A program made the position numbers and the translations under genes. Below, in pieces: positions 28,767-37,869 of a DNA stretch of 64,000 nucleotides. The stretch's first letter is position 1. Every line of letters starts with the position of its first letter. The notes beneath the pieces were generated by a model. That model did not search any database. It was not told where the DNA came from and worked only from the letters and a program-made list of their open reading frames with translations. Source of the DNA: CAVVNC01 sp963750015 (lineage in GTDB: Bacteria > Desulfobacterota > Syntrophorhabdia > Syntrophorhabdales > WCHB1-27); contig CAVVPU010000016.1 of the NCBI GenBank assembly GCA_963750015.1, positions 1-64,000 on the forward strand, written 5' to 3'.

Positions 28767-29939
28767 ATGATAGTAGAGCGGCCTTTCTGGACCTCCCGCA
28801 TAGAAGGCGCCTGGAAACAGGCGCCCGTGGTATGGCTCGCCGGTGTGAGGAGGGCGGGCAAGACAACTCTCGTCCAGAGCCTTGGCGCAGACCGGATTCT
28901 CTACGTCAACTGCGACCTTCCCGTAACAAAGGATATGGTGGCCGATCCGGAACTGTTCTTCCGCAACTGCGACCGCCCTATCGTGGTTTTCGATGAAGTC
29001 CATCAGCTCACCGACCCCAGCAGGGTGCTCAAGATAGGTGCCGATCTCTTTCCCCAATTGAAGATCATCGCCACGGGTTCGTCGACTCTTGCTGCGAGCC
29101 GGAAGTTCCAGGACACTTTGACCGGCAGAAAACGTCTTGTTCATCTCACGCCGGTCTTGTGGGATGAACTCGGTGCGTTTAGTGCATCGCTCGCAAAGCG
29201 GCTCTATCACGGAGGTCTCCCGCAGGTCCTGCTTTCAGACGCAAAACCGATGGGATTCTACAGTGAGTGGATGGACTCCTTCTATTCACGGGATATCCAG
29301 CGGCTGTTCGCCTTTCGCAACCCCGAGAAGTTCCACGCACTCTTCGAATATCTTCTCAAACAGAGCGGCGGCCAATTCGAGGCGACAAGGACAGCCTCCG
29401 CCCTGGGCATCGGTCGGCCTACGGTGGAAAGCCACCTTCGCGCCCTCGAGACGACCCATGCGGTAACCCTTCTGCGGCCCTTCTTCGGAGGGGGGCAGAA
29501 AGAGGTCATCAAGATGCCCAAGATATACGGGTTCGATACCGGGTTTGTAAGTTTCTCGCGTGGTTGGGACCCGCTACGTCCTGATGACTACGGGTCGCTC
29601 TGGGAGCACTTCGTCCTCGAATACCTCAAGGCCCACGCCTACGAGCAACAGATCCGCTACTGGCGGCTGGCCGACGGGAGGGAGATCGACTTTGTCATTG
29701 TCAAAAGCCGCGATCACGTCGACGCGATCGAATGCAAATGGAACAGGGAGCATTTCGACTCGGCGGGTCTCAAGGCTTTCCGTACCTTCTATCCGCAAGG
29801 CGACAACTATCTGGTGTGTCCTCTCGACACACCAGGCTATTCTACCAGAACAGCGGGCATGGAGGTCTATGTCTGCAACCCTGAGGGGTGGCTGAGGAAG
29901 TCGGGGAGCAGGACAACCGTGCCCGAATCAATCGAATAG
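28767..29939 (+). CDS. AAA+ ATPase with DUF4143 domain
   Basis: A 390-residue protein of the AAA_14-DUF4143 family. Walker A is GVRRAGKT near residues 26-33, Walker B is RPIVVFDEVHQL, and GSSTL marks the sensor segment. A winged-helix linker (about 205-245, GIGRPTVESHLRAL) is followed by the DUF4143 C-terminal nuclease-like part containing LADGREIDFVIV and IECKWN, reminiscent of the D-ExK pattern of PD-(D/E)XK folds. The family is widespread and often horizontally moved; its role is unclear. It lies opposite to the conjugation genes and so is a separate cargo. Confidence 0.87.
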   Translation: MIVERPFWTSRIEGAWKQAPVVWLAGVRRAGKTTLVQSLGADRILYVNCDLPVTKDMVADPELFFRNCDRPIVVFDEVHQLTDPSRVLKIGADLFPQLKIIATGSSTLAASRKFQDTLTGRKRLVHLTPVLWDELGAFSASLAKRLYHGGLPQVLLSDAKPMGFYSEWMDSFYSRDIQRLFAFRNPEKFHALFEYLLKQSGGQFEATRTASALGIGRPTVESHLRALETTHAVTLLRPFFGGGQKEVIKMPKIYGFDTGFVSFSRGWDPLRPDDYGSLWEHFVLEYLKAHAYEQQIRYWRLADGREIDFVIVKSRDHVDAIECKWNREHFDSAGLKAFRTFYPQGDNYLVCPLDTPGYSTRTAGMEVYVCNPEGWLRKSGSRTTVPESIE

Positions 29940-30388
29940 ACTTCAGAGCTCAGATAGGATGTTTTGACTAAAACCGCGAAAAGTCAATTTTGCTCCACAA
30001 AAAGCGATCCTGACATTTTTGTTGCCTGTAGGCGCTTTGGCTGCCCATCCCCTCGAAAGGGTAAAAGTTCCTTCCCGGAAGGCTGGGCAGGGAAACCCAC
30101 GCCGTGAGTCAGACGGCGGCTGGTGACACGAGTGTGGGGTCTATGCAGGCTTAACGTGCTTGAAATTCCGTTTTCTGTGACGACCCCGATTTGCCCTTGG
30201 TCGCACGAATGTTGGGGCTCCAGGAAAAATCGTCAGGCCAGCCAGCTTCGCGGAATTTTCGGGGATTTGGGCTTACACCCTTACACCCCCTTAATCGCAC
30301 TTTCAGTTCCATTGCGCCCCAAACCCCAATTTGCAAGCACCCAATTCTTCTTAGCGTGCGATTTTTGCCGTTTCGTGAGCAGACCCCT
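29940..30388. other. Intergenic region between the ATPase and PIN toxin genes
   Basis: No gene is supported. A GC-rich stretch at about 30,038-30,130 can fold into several helices and is listed separately as a possible RNA. The rest (30,140-30,388) is unremarkable. Confidence 0.45.
30038..30130 (+). ncRNA. Possible structured RNA
   Basis: Complementary pairs are visible: CTGCCCA with TGGGCAG (7 bp), enclosing a small hairpin CCCTCGAAAGGG and a second TTCC-TTCCC-GGAA. An adjacent hairpin CGCCGT-GAGTCAG-ACGGCG has a 6-bp stem. The multibranch layout resembles a riboswitch or an attC-like element. I could not match it to a known riboswitch consensus. Confidence 0.25.
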
Positions 30389-30832
30389 TTATGTGTGAAG
30401 ATCGCCAGGTTTTACTACTTGGATCTCTTTGATGATACCAAGCTCGTGATCATTTGTGAGCAGTACGTCGGCTTTGTGGACAATGGCTGTTGCAGCGATT
30501 ATCGCGTCAGGCATTCTGAGGTTGTACACGCCTCTGATCCTCGCCGCCTCTTCAGCCACGATTTCGTCCATGGGATAGACCATCAGGTTCGGCATCTGAA
30601 ACATGAGCTTCACCTGGTCCAGCGCCGCCCAATTCCCTTCTCTGTACGGGAGCACTGCACACTCCGCAAAGGTGAGCACTGATGCCACAAACTCGTGGGT
30701 TCTCTTGTTTCCGACAGCATCAATGAGGGGGACTACGTTCTTCCCTACGCTCTCCTCTGCAAATACGGAGATCAGCACGTTCGTATCGATGCCGATCCGT
30801 CTGAATTGACTGAGAAACTCAGCTACGTCCAC
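30389..30832 (-). CDS. PIN-domain ribonuclease toxin (VapC-like)
   Basis: A product of about 147 residues. The start is taken as the GTG at 30,832, which overlaps the antitoxin's end; a longer frame reaches 30,895. Key acidic residues are seen in GIDTNVLISVF (first Asp), FAECAVLP (Glu), RMPDAIIAATA (third Asp) and LLTNDHEL (fourth Asp). PIN toxins cut tRNA or mRNA. Paired with the AbrB-like gene it makes a type II toxin-antitoxin module that would stabilise this mobile region. Confidence 0.87.
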   Translation of the reverse strand: MDVAEFLSQFRRIGIDTNVLISVFAEESVGKNVVPLIDAVGNKRTHEFVASVLTFAECAVLPYREGNWAALDQVKLMFQMPNLMVYPMDEIVAEEAARIRGVYNLRMPDAIIAATAIVHKADVLLTNDHELGIIKEIQVVKPGDLHT

Positions 30833-31071
30833 GATTCGTCGCGCTCTTTCCGCATGTACTCGGAAGCATTGTCCCCCCAAACGCCCTTGCAGCACCCCAA
30901 AGCGGCTTTTGCCCAGTCTCTCGGTTTCTTGACCATGGATACCCGGCCGTTGCGGTCAGCAGTCATGATGAGAATATCGCCTGGAACGATTCTCAGATCA
31001 GCACGAATTCGTGCGGGAATAACAATCTGGCTCTTAACACCTACCTTGACTTCATCGGCAACACCAAACAT
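30823..31071 (-). CDS. AbrB/MazE-fold antitoxin (VapB-like)
   Basis: An 82-residue protein. The swapped-hairpin AbrB DNA-binding fold is shown by EVKVGVKSQIVIPARIRADLR with GDILIM after it. The C-terminal part (DWAKAALGCCKGVWGD) is likely to wrap the toxin. AGGAGG precedes the ATG. It is coupled to the PIN gene by an overlap of about 10 bases, and probably represses its own promoter at about 31,080-31,140. Confidence 0.87.
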   Translation of the reverse strand: MFGVADEVKVGVKSQIVIPARIRADLRIVPGDILIMTADRNGRVSMVKKPRDWAKAALGCCKGVWGDNASEYMRKERDESWT

Positions 31072-31438
31072 AACAAACCTCCTTCACGCTGTCACAGTAT
31101 ATGTTATCGTAGGACAAAAAGCAATACCGTAAGACGTTTTACTCAATAGGTAGGATGTGAGAGCCCCGGCTTACCCATCAGAATCACCCTCGAGAATCTT
31201 GTGACGATCTGGCTCTCCTCGGAAAGCTAATGCAGCCCTCCATGAAAACTGCGTTCGTCTTTGGAAGACATCAAGCGACCGGCCAACTCTTGAATTGTGC
31301 AGACGGTGTCTGCACAATGTGCTGGTGCTCTTTTTCTATAGAGCCGGTCGTGTCCTCAAAGCCGACCCTTCGGATTGGCGACATCAATTTGACAAGCCCC
31401 TTTACAGGGGAGTATTTTTGTTATAGGGAGGACACGTC
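31072..31438. other. Intergenic region upstream of the toxin-antitoxin pair
   Basis: No gene supported. It must hold the promoter for the leftward toxin-antitoxin pair and, at its right side, a perfect 25-base dyad (31,294-31,318). GGGAGG at 31,423-31,430 is the ribosome site of the next rightward gene. Confidence 0.45.
31294..31318. promoter_or_regulatory. Perfect 11-bp dyad
   Basis: ATTGTGCAGAC and GTCTGCACAAT are separated by three bases (GGT). With only a weak pyrimidine run downstream it could be a transcription terminator, but the perfect symmetry also fits an operator or a recombinase site between the toxin-antitoxin genes and the rightward gene at 31,439. Confidence 0.5.
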
Positions 31439-31735
31439 ATGAGACATCCGGACAACAGCTATGAGTTAGACAAGCTCAACGCGCGGTTCGACCGGAAAAT
31501 GGACCACCTCAAACGCACGTATGATATAAAGGCCCAGAACATCTTCAGGGCCGACAGCGTCGGAACGAGCATAAGGCGCAGGAATCCCCTCTGGGCCTGG
31601 TTCGACAGAAAGACCAAGTTCCGCATCTTCCCGAAGATATTGCTTGCGCTGACGCCACTCACCTTTGGCGCCATTGTTTACTACATTGGATCGCGAACCA
31701 TTTCGCCACTTGTTCGGAGACTACGGCCCCGATGA
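31439..31735 (+). CDS. Small membrane protein, unknown
   Basis: A 98-residue protein with a charged N-terminal half (LDKLNARFDRKMDHLKRTYD) and one hydrophobic segment (ILLALTPLTFGAIVYYIGS). GGGAGG precedes the ATG by nine bases. No domain recognised. It faces the opposite direction to the conjugation genes. Confidence 0.55.
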   Translation: MRHPDNSYELDKLNARFDRKMDHLKRTYDIKAQNIFRADSVGTSIRRRNPLWAWFDRKTKFRIFPKILLALTPLTFGAIVYYIGSRTISPLVRRLRPR

Positions 31736-31990
31736 TTGCAGAGGGCTCTTCATTCTCGGTTCCTGGTCTGGTGGCGGAGATTGTGTTGTTGTATCGCGGT
31801 TTTCTCTTCCGGCCAAGGCAACGACAACCCGTTCCAAATGTCCATTGACCTCGTCACGAATCCTGCGTGGAAGGACCTGGAGTGCAACGTCTATCACCGG
31901 AAGGATGATAGGCAGGCCCGCCAGAGGGCCGACATCAACAGGGCGCTACGATCCGATCCCCATCTCTTCGGCCCTCGCCGCTTTCCGTAA
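31736..31990 (+). CDS. Hypothetical small exported protein
   Basis: An open frame of 84 codons from a TTG. It starts basic and then hydrophobic with cysteines (RRLCCCIAVFSSG) like a signal peptide, and continues with a polar part (MSIDLVTNPAWKDLECNVYH). It overlaps the end of the opposite gene at 31,946 by 45 bases. The codon pattern looks coding but evidence is thin. Confidence 0.35.
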   Translation: MQRALHSRFLVWWRRLCCCIAVFSSGQGNDNPFQMSIDLVTNPAWKDLECNVYHRKDDRQARQRADINRALRSDPHLFGPRRFP

Positions 31991-32296
31991 GTGCTTGTAG
32001 GCCCCTCTCGCCTCCACGATACCGTCCTTGGGCAGTTCGAGCGCGAACTCCGGCTCCCACACGTACTGCGACGGATCGGCCGAGTAGATGGTGACGGTCC
32101 GGTTCTCGGCCAAGAAATCCATCATGAACTCAGGTACCGGGATAACGATATCCCCGACAAGCACCTCCAGGCCATAGTCCGCAACACTGATCGAGATGTC
32201 CTTCTCCGACATCGTCTTGAAGTACTCCTTTCCATAGGCCGGGGGCACGGGCACGATTAGTCCGTTTCCGGCCCTGAGACAGTTGGTGACGAACAT
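31946..32296 (-). CDS. Hypothetical protein of the conjugation cluster
   Basis: A 116-residue soluble protein (MFVTNCLRAGNGLIVPV; later MMDFLAENRTVTIYSADPSQ). GGAGGAAAAGC precedes the ATG, a strong ribosome site. No domain recognised. It follows traG and a small Gly-rich frame in the same direction, so it is probably the distal end of the tra operon. Confidence 0.6.
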   Translation of the reverse strand: MFVTNCLRAGNGLIVPVPPAYGKEYFKTMSEKDISISVADYGLEVLVGDIVIPVPEFMMDFLAENRTVTIYSADPSQYVWEPEFALELPKDGIVEARGAYKHLRKAARAEEMGIGS

Positions 32297-32559
32297 GCTT
32301 TTCCTCCTTCTCCGTTAATCGGCAGCGTAAGCAGTCTCGGTGGCGTTGCGGGCATGGCGGGCGGCGCGCCTCCAGGACCGGTTTTGTTTTGGAGGCGTTC
32401 GAAGTACTCCTTGTATGCCTCGCTTTCCGCGTTGGTGGGCCCGCCGCCGCCCATCCCCCCGCCTTTGCCTCCCGCTCCCTTCCTGAGGCCCTTTATACTC
32501 CCGTATAACGATAGGCCTTGGCCCGCCTTTTGCGTGCCATAGTCAGCAGTGGCGGTCAC
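32257..32559 (-). CDS. Hypothetical Gly/Pro-rich protein
   Basis: An open frame of 100 codons from a GTG at 32,559. The Gly-rich part includes GGKGGGMGGGGPTNAESEAY. It starts 25 bases after traG's stop and overlaps the next gene's start by 40 bases. The ribosome site is weak. It could be real or a shadow frame. Confidence 0.4.
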   Translation of the reverse strand: MTATADYGTQKAGQGLSLYGSIKGLRKGAGGKGGGMGGGGPTNAESEAYKEYFERLQNKTGPGGAPPAMPATPPRLLTLPINGEGGKACSSPTVSGPETD

Positions 32560-32583
32560 CTACGAGAGCCTTTCTTTCGAGTG

Positions 32584-35568
32584 TTAGTGACGCCCGTCAG
32601 GTCCCGGCTGTTGAACCAGGATGATCCAATAGCTTACCTCCGCCTGTACCCTCTTGTCGAGGGTATAGGAATGGTTGTCCGCAACACTCTGCCCTTTTAC
32701 CGCATTTTCGTTGAGTACCCCGCCATTCTGGCTTTCGATCGTCGCCGCGAATCCGTTCTTGTTCACCTCGTCGGTCGAGAGGGTGTTCGTGTTGAACACG
32801 GCCAGATTCTTTCCGTCGGAGGAATACCGGTACGTCGATGCGCCCCACTGGGCGGTGGTTTCGGGCTTGCCATCCGGTCCCAAGACGGGCTTGCCGTCCT
32901 TTCCCGTCCTGCCTGTGGGGACCTGGATCTTCTCGACGACCTCGCCTTGTTTTCCTCCTGAGAAGGCCGTGTAGACGGGCTTTCCGTCCACGAACTTGGC
33001 GGCGCCCTGGTATTGTGTGCCGTCGGCGCCGATGACCGCGCCATCGAACGTGGTCACCCCGTTGCCGAGAGTGACAGCGTGGCCCACGTAGCTCATGCCG
33101 TCCTCGCCCTTGTACCGGAAATTGTCCGTCTCCGTCCGGTTCACATACTGGCCTTGATGGCCCTTCATCGCGCTCGTTACGTCTTCTGTCTGCCGGCTCG
33201 CGCCCCTCGTCGCATGGGCGGATATGACGTTTCCGTTGGGGTCGAAGTCCATACCGATCCGGTCGCCCTTCTGGAAGTGGACGTTCTTGTAACCCATGTC
33301 TTTCATGCGCTGGTTGAGCTTGTCTACCGCCCCCTGGTTGGTGAGAGTGAGGCTTTCTTCGCCGTGGTGCATCTTGTTGTAGTCGTACATGCCCTTGAAG
33401 TCGTTGTTGTCCTTGGCGACCCCAATATTTTGCGCCAGGTTTGAGAGGACCGCGAACTTGGCTGCCTCGTTGAGGTTCTCGTTGGTCCTCGTTCTGATCT
33501 GTCCCTCCTCGCCGGTAATTCCTCGCGCCTTATCGTAGGACTCGGCATTGACATAATTCTGGCTTGCCGCTATCTCGCCAAGCTCACCTGCCGCCTGGTA
33601 AGGACTGATGCCGCCCCGAGCATGGGCATATTTCATGATGGTATCGGCGTTCGTCGCCGCGTCCCTGGTCGCGATCGCGCCCGCGAGTTGCGCGGGCGTC
33701 ATCCCTTGCGCCTTCGCCGTATCGACGAGCGCCTGGTGCGGCGCGAGCTTCGTGGCGGCAAGGGCGCCAGGATCGTTGTTAAACATACCCTGCATACCTG
33801 CCGTCTCCCGGATCTGCGCGCTCGCCCCGAAGGTGTTCGCCGAGTATGTCGCCGGAAGGCCGAACTGTTCCGCCGCCGCGCCACCTGCGCCGAACCGCAT
33901 GGCCTTGCCCGTGTTCATCTGACGGTAGACATCAGTTGCGCCGTCGAACCCGAAGTTGCTCACCATGTCGATGCCCGATTCGGTCGCCCCGAACTTCTGC
34001 GCCGTGCCGGCATTCACCCTGTCCGAGTACCTGAACTTCGCCGCGTTCGCGATCGTTACGGGCGCTAGCTCCGAGTCGTTGAGCTGTTTCGCCATGCCTT
34101 CGGGGGTCCCTACGGTCATGCCTGACGCGCTTCCCGCATTCTGCGCGGTGCCGGTCATAGACCCCATCACCTGCCCCATCACCGAACCTCCCACACCGAC
34201 GAATGTCGCGGAGACGGCGCCGGCGAGCACCATTCCCCCCCAGCGCATGCCTCCCATGACCGCGAGCACCTGGGCGGGTCCCGTCGTGAAGAAGTTGAGG
34301 CTGATCATGCCGAGCTGCTTCTGGGTGATGAGCCCGGAGAGGAGATTCATCGCATAGTCCGTGGCCATGGAATGGCATATGGCATCGATGACACCCCATG
34401 CGGTGATATAGACGAAGAGCCCGCAGATGAGATAGAGCGCCTTCTTCGCCAGGGGAGTGGGAAGGAAGATCACGAGGAAGGGAATAAGGGTGATGGCGAC
34501 CGCCGTCATCACCGCCTTGAAGACGGGAAGCCATTCGTTCGCACTGATGCCCGCGCCGATGAGTGACGAGCCGGTTTGCCTGTCCGCGAGCACGGTCATG
34601 GCGAGGGTCGGGCTGTTGCTCAAAAGCACGTCGTTGATGGTCTGGCCGATGAGCATCTGCTTGAAGATGTCGGAGGTCGCATAGGTATTCCCCGAAAGGG
34701 AGGTCATAAGCGTCTCCAAGGTGTCCGTGCACATGGCGAGTTCCGCCGCGTTCGAGACGTTGTAGCCCGCATTCGAACATGCATCGTTGATGGCTTCCGT
34801 GTACGAGGCGGAGCTCGTCAGCATATTATCGAGGGCCGCCGATGCGGTGCCGCAGTCAACCGTCGTATCCCCCGGGAACGCCACCGTATAGATGGAGGGG
34901 CTCGCCGCGAGGTTCAGAAGGGGGATGAAATCGGCGTTGCTCGCGAGGTCGTTCACGGTGAGCGTCGTTCCCGGTCTCTGGAGCTCGAACATGACGCAGT
35001 CGTTGATGTAGTTCTTGAGGTACGCGGCGAAGTCCGCATCCACCGGTATCCCCCCGGCCCGGGCGATGTCGTACATGAGGTTGAAGGCCCTGCCCCCCGC
35101 CATGGTCTGATACGACATCGGGTCCGACGCGGTGTAGATGGTGTTCACCATGTACTGCTCGATAAGATTCATCGTGCCCGCGATCGCGACGATGCCGTCC
35201 GGTATGCCTCCCACGGCCTGGTTCCGGTTCGCCACCGGGTCGTAGATATACAAAGTCCCCTGGGGAACGATCATGGCGGCGTAGACGAGATACCCGGCCA
35301 TGAGCGGGACTCCCCACGACAACGTGGAGAATCTCCCTCCCACCGCTCTCATGACGAGGGCGATGCCGCCGAACAGGATGCCTACTACCATGGCGACGTA
35401 TATGGCGGCCGAGAACCCTCCGTCCGAGAATATGAGCGCGAGCTTGGTGAAGGCTCCGACGATCTGCGCGAAGCCGCCGTAAGTGTAGTACTCCATATCC
35501 AATGCGCACGCCACCCGGGCGCAGAAAAGCACCGCGAGGAAAGAAAGGACGGTCAGGAGTCGTTTCAT
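32584..35568 (-). CDS. traG: Conjugal transfer protein TraG (F-type)
   Basis: A 994-residue protein. The N-terminal 450 residues are a signal peptide plus several hydrophobic segments, as in F-plasmid TraG, which sits in the inner membrane for pilus assembly and mating-pair stabilisation. The long C-terminal half is polar, with Ala/Gln/Asn-rich repeats, and reaches the periplasm or beyond. The last 300 residues are rich in Gly, Asp and Thr. It starts at the TAATG of traH's stop. Its length fits the family (about 940 residues in F). No disruption is seen. Confidence 0.86.
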   Translation of the reverse strand: MKRLLTVLSFLAVLFCARVACALDMEYYTYGGFAQIVGAFTKLALIFSDGGFSAAIYVAMVVGILFGGIALVMRAVGGRFSTLSWGVPLMAGYLVYAAMIVPQGTLYIYDPVANRNQAVGGIPDGIVAIAGTMNLIEQYMVNTIYTASDPMSYQTMAGGRAFNLMYDIARAGGIPVDADFAAYLKNYINDCVMFELQRPGTTLTVNDLASNADFIPLLNLAASPSIYTVAFPGDTTVDCGTASAALDNMLTSSASYTEAINDACSNAGYNVSNAAELAMCTDTLETLMTSLSGNTYATSDIFKQMLIGQTINDVLLSNSPTLAMTVLADRQTGSSLIGAGISANEWLPVFKAVMTAVAITLIPFLVIFLPTPLAKKALYLICGLFVYITAWGVIDAICHSMATDYAMNLLSGLITQKQLGMISLNFFTTGPAQVLAVMGGMRWGGMVLAGAVSATFVGVGGSVMGQVMGSMTGTAQNAGSASGMTVGTPEGMAKQLNDSELAPVTIANAAKFRYSDRVNAGTAQKFGATESGIDMVSNFGFDGATDVYRQMNTGKAMRFGAGGAAAEQFGLPATYSANTFGASAQIRETAGMQGMFNNDPGALAATKLAPHQALVDTAKAQGMTPAQLAGAIATRDAATNADTIMKYAHARGGISPYQAAGELGEIAASQNYVNAESYDKARGITGEEGQIRTRTNENLNEAAKFAVLSNLAQNIGVAKDNNDFKGMYDYNKMHHGEESLTLTNQGAVDKLNQRMKDMGYKNVHFQKGDRIGMDFDPNGNVISAHATRGASRQTEDVTSAMKGHQGQYVNRTETDNFRYKGEDGMSYVGHAVTLGNGVTTFDGAVIGADGTQYQGAAKFVDGKPVYTAFSGGKQGEVVEKIQVPTGRTGKDGKPVLGPDGKPETTAQWGASTYRYSSDGKNLAVFNTNTLSTDEVNKNGFAATIESQNGGVLNENAVKGQSVADNHSYTLDKRVQAEVSYWIILVQQPGPDGRH

Positions 35569-37013
35569 TACATCCTCGACATGACGCGGTCGACGAAGGT
35601 TTTTGAGTAGTTCTTCGAGAGCTTGTCCCGGGCCGTGTTCATGAAGTCGTTGTAGTGCTGGCCCACCGCGAAGAGCGCTGCATGCTCCGTGAGGTATTTC
35701 TGATAGTCCTCCTGCAGGGTCTGTAGTGCAGACTGGATGCGCTTATCGAGCGCTATGAATTGGTCGACATCGAGCGAGATGGCGGAGACCTGACACGTGG
35801 GCTGAGGACTGGTGCCCTGTTTCTTCATGGCCGTCTGGACGAGCCGTATGTCGTAGAGCGCCTGCGAGTAGAGGTCCTTGATGAGGGCAAGGGCATAGGC
35901 CCGCGCGGTGAAGTCGGCAAGCTCGAACAGGACCTGGGGCCCCTGCTTCGTGGCGGCCGCGTAAACGAGATTGTGATAGACGAGGGGCACGGTGTTGATG
36001 AGGGCCTGGTCGTCGGAGCTTAAAGCGCCCTGGGTCATGAGATTGTTGTAGACGCTGTAGACGGCGTTGTGCGCCCACGTGGTGAGGTTGGCATTCGTGT
36101 CGGTGGCCTGAGCGCACGCGGCGTCGGAGGCATCGATCGGCCGTGTATACGCGCTGCCGTCGAGAAAGTTATCGAGCCCGAAAGTGGTGTTCTGCGGGCA
36201 GGGGCTTACCGCGGTCATCTGGAAGGTGTAGTTCCCCGAAGCATCGGCATAGGGCTCGATCTGCATGTCGCCTAAAAACCCCCGGATGAGCGCCACGTGA
36301 TCCTGGGAGATACCCCTTTCGGCCGCGATGGCCGCGAAGACGCTGCTCCCTGAGTTGTTGAAGAAGAGGTCCTGCAGTGCCTGGGGGCAGCCGGCGAACA
36401 TGCCCGAGTCGTTGGAAAGCGGGGATTGGCCGTTGTTCGCGTTGACCGAGCTTTGGAACGTATCGTAGAGATCGCTGATGCCCGTTTGGAGGGAGAAGCT
36501 CTGCTGCGCCTCAGCCTGGACGCTCGGGTCGTCGGTAAAGGGCGACACCATCTTCGCCGCGAGCACCTTCGAGTCGTGGCAGTCGTTCATCTGGAGCCCA
36601 TTGAGGCCGTTCGCGAGCGCTTCGAGGCCCTTCATCACGTTTGAGCACGGCTCGCACAGCGTCTTGAGGGCGAGGTCGAAGGCCATGGCGGGAGCGGCCT
36701 GGAGGATCTTCTGGAACTTCTGGACGAGGTAGTCCGCATTGAGGAACGAGAAGCCTCCCATGAACAGATCGATGCCCCCGCAGCCTACCTTGAACCGTGG
36801 GGCTTCCACCGAAAAGAGGTGGTCGTTTCCCATCTCCCACCGCGCGGAAAGCGATCCGCCCGTCACGTATCCTCGTTTTTCGCCTTCGAAGTACCCAGGG
36901 CTCGTCGTCGTCTTCTGCGCGAGCCAGTCGTCGATGAAGCCCGCCCGGGTGATATCGAACGTGCCGATCACGAGTGCGAACAACACCGAAAATACCACGA
37001 TTCTCCTTTTCAT
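35568..37013 (-). CDS. traH: Conjugal transfer protein TraH (F-type)
   Basis: A 481-residue periplasmic protein with a signal peptide (MKRRIVVFSVLFALVIG). Family traits are the early segment with GGSLSARW and the cysteine pair near residue 118 (CEPCSNVMKGLEAL), close to the TraH pattern. It takes part in F-pilus assembly with TraF and TraU. GGAGGTAAGG precedes the ATG and the stop overlaps traG. Confidence 0.88.
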   Translation of the reverse strand: MKRRIVVFSVLFALVIGTFDITRAGFIDDWLAQKTTTSPGYFEGEKRGYVTGGSLSARWEMGNDHLFSVEAPRFKVGCGGIDLFMGGFSFLNADYLVQKFQKILQAAPAMAFDLALKTLCEPCSNVMKGLEALANGLNGLQMNDCHDSKVLAAKMVSPFTDDPSVQAEAQQSFSLQTGISDLYDTFQSSVNANNGQSPLSNDSGMFAGCPQALQDLFFNNSGSSVFAAIAAERGISQDHVALIRGFLGDMQIEPYADASGNYTFQMTAVSPCPQNTTFGLDNFLDGSAYTRPIDASDAACAQATDTNANLTTWAHNAVYSVYNNLMTQGALSSDDQALINTVPLVYHNLVYAAATKQGPQVLFELADFTARAYALALIKDLYSQALYDIRLVQTAMKKQGTSPQPTCQVSAISLDVDQFIALDKRIQSALQTLQEDYQKYLTEHAALFAVGQHYNDFMNTARDKLSKNYSKTFVDRVMSRM

Positions 37014-37015
37014 CC

Positions 37016-37869
37016 TTACCTCCTCTCCTTCAGGGCGGGGGCCGTCACATCGAAGCCCCCTCCTTTCTGGAAGTCATAGATGCTGTATTCCTGGGGCGTG
37101 ATCTCGCCGGCGAGAAGGCGCACGCCCCGGTATATCTTCTCCTCCATCTCGTCGGCGGAAATCACCCCGGCCGACACAGGTATGGCGTCCTTACTGTCCC
37201 GGTACACGAGGAGGATGGTCGGGACGATGGTGACGCCGAAAAGATCCGCGAGGCCCTGTTCCCGGGTGATGTCGATCCGCTTGATCTCCCAGCCGTACTT
37301 GCTCTCGAAGAACTGCATGATTTTCTCCTGCTCGTGGCAGTACTCGCACGTGGGCGAGTAGAAGAAGAGAAGACCGTAATCCCCCCGGGCGCGGTTGATT
37401 CTGTCTTGCACCTCATCGTGACGGGAGCGGACCAGGGCGTTCTGGCCCGGGGTCACGGTCGGGTAGTCCTTCTCGAGGGAGAGCCCGGGGTTCTTCTGCA
37501 TCACGTACCCCGCGACATTCGTGAAGGCGAGCGCCTTCCTTCGCGCGATGTCCTGCATGTAGTAGTAGTCCTCGATATTCTCAGGCGTGGGTTTCCAGAC
37601 GGCCTTCTTCTGGAAGTCCATGAGAAGCGCCTGAAAATCGTCGGGGTGCATGTCCATAAGTTGGTCTGCGGTGTAGTCCTTCATGGAGGGGATGCGGGTG
37701 CTTTCTGCTCCGGTTCTTCTTTGGGCTTCTCCGGCGTCTGCTCATACCAGAACCAGCCCCTCTTGGAGTCCTTGTAATAGGGGACCGAATCGGGTTCGGC
37801 AACGAGGACTGCCCCGAAGGCGTTCGTCGCGATAAGGAGGCTACAGAAGAGGATGGGCAATCGCTTCAA
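37016..37869 (-). CDS. traF: Conjugal transfer protein TraF (thioredoxin-like), split by a frameshift
   Basis: Two adjacent frames make one TraF. The first, from a TTG at 37,869 with GGAGG upstream, holds the signal peptide (PILFCSLLIATNAFG) and the hallmark GWFWYE plus a Pro/Glu-rich linker, ending at 37,681. The second, from an ATG overlapping that stop (37,684), carries the family core and a thioredoxin-like fold with the CxxC motif in YSPTCEYCHEQEKI. In F the protein is continuous. Either a one-base indel or a coupled ATGA re-initiation separates them; without the first part the second would lack its export signal. Confidence 0.83.

Noticed and set aside
30038..30130. Second cobalamin riboswitch
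   Set aside because: GTGAGTCAG looks similar, but the conserved GCCACTG and GGGAAG boxes are missing.
34576..35610. Long plus-strand frame opposite traG
   Set aside because: Arg/His/Gly-rich composition typical of antisense in GC-rich DNA; traG is well supported.
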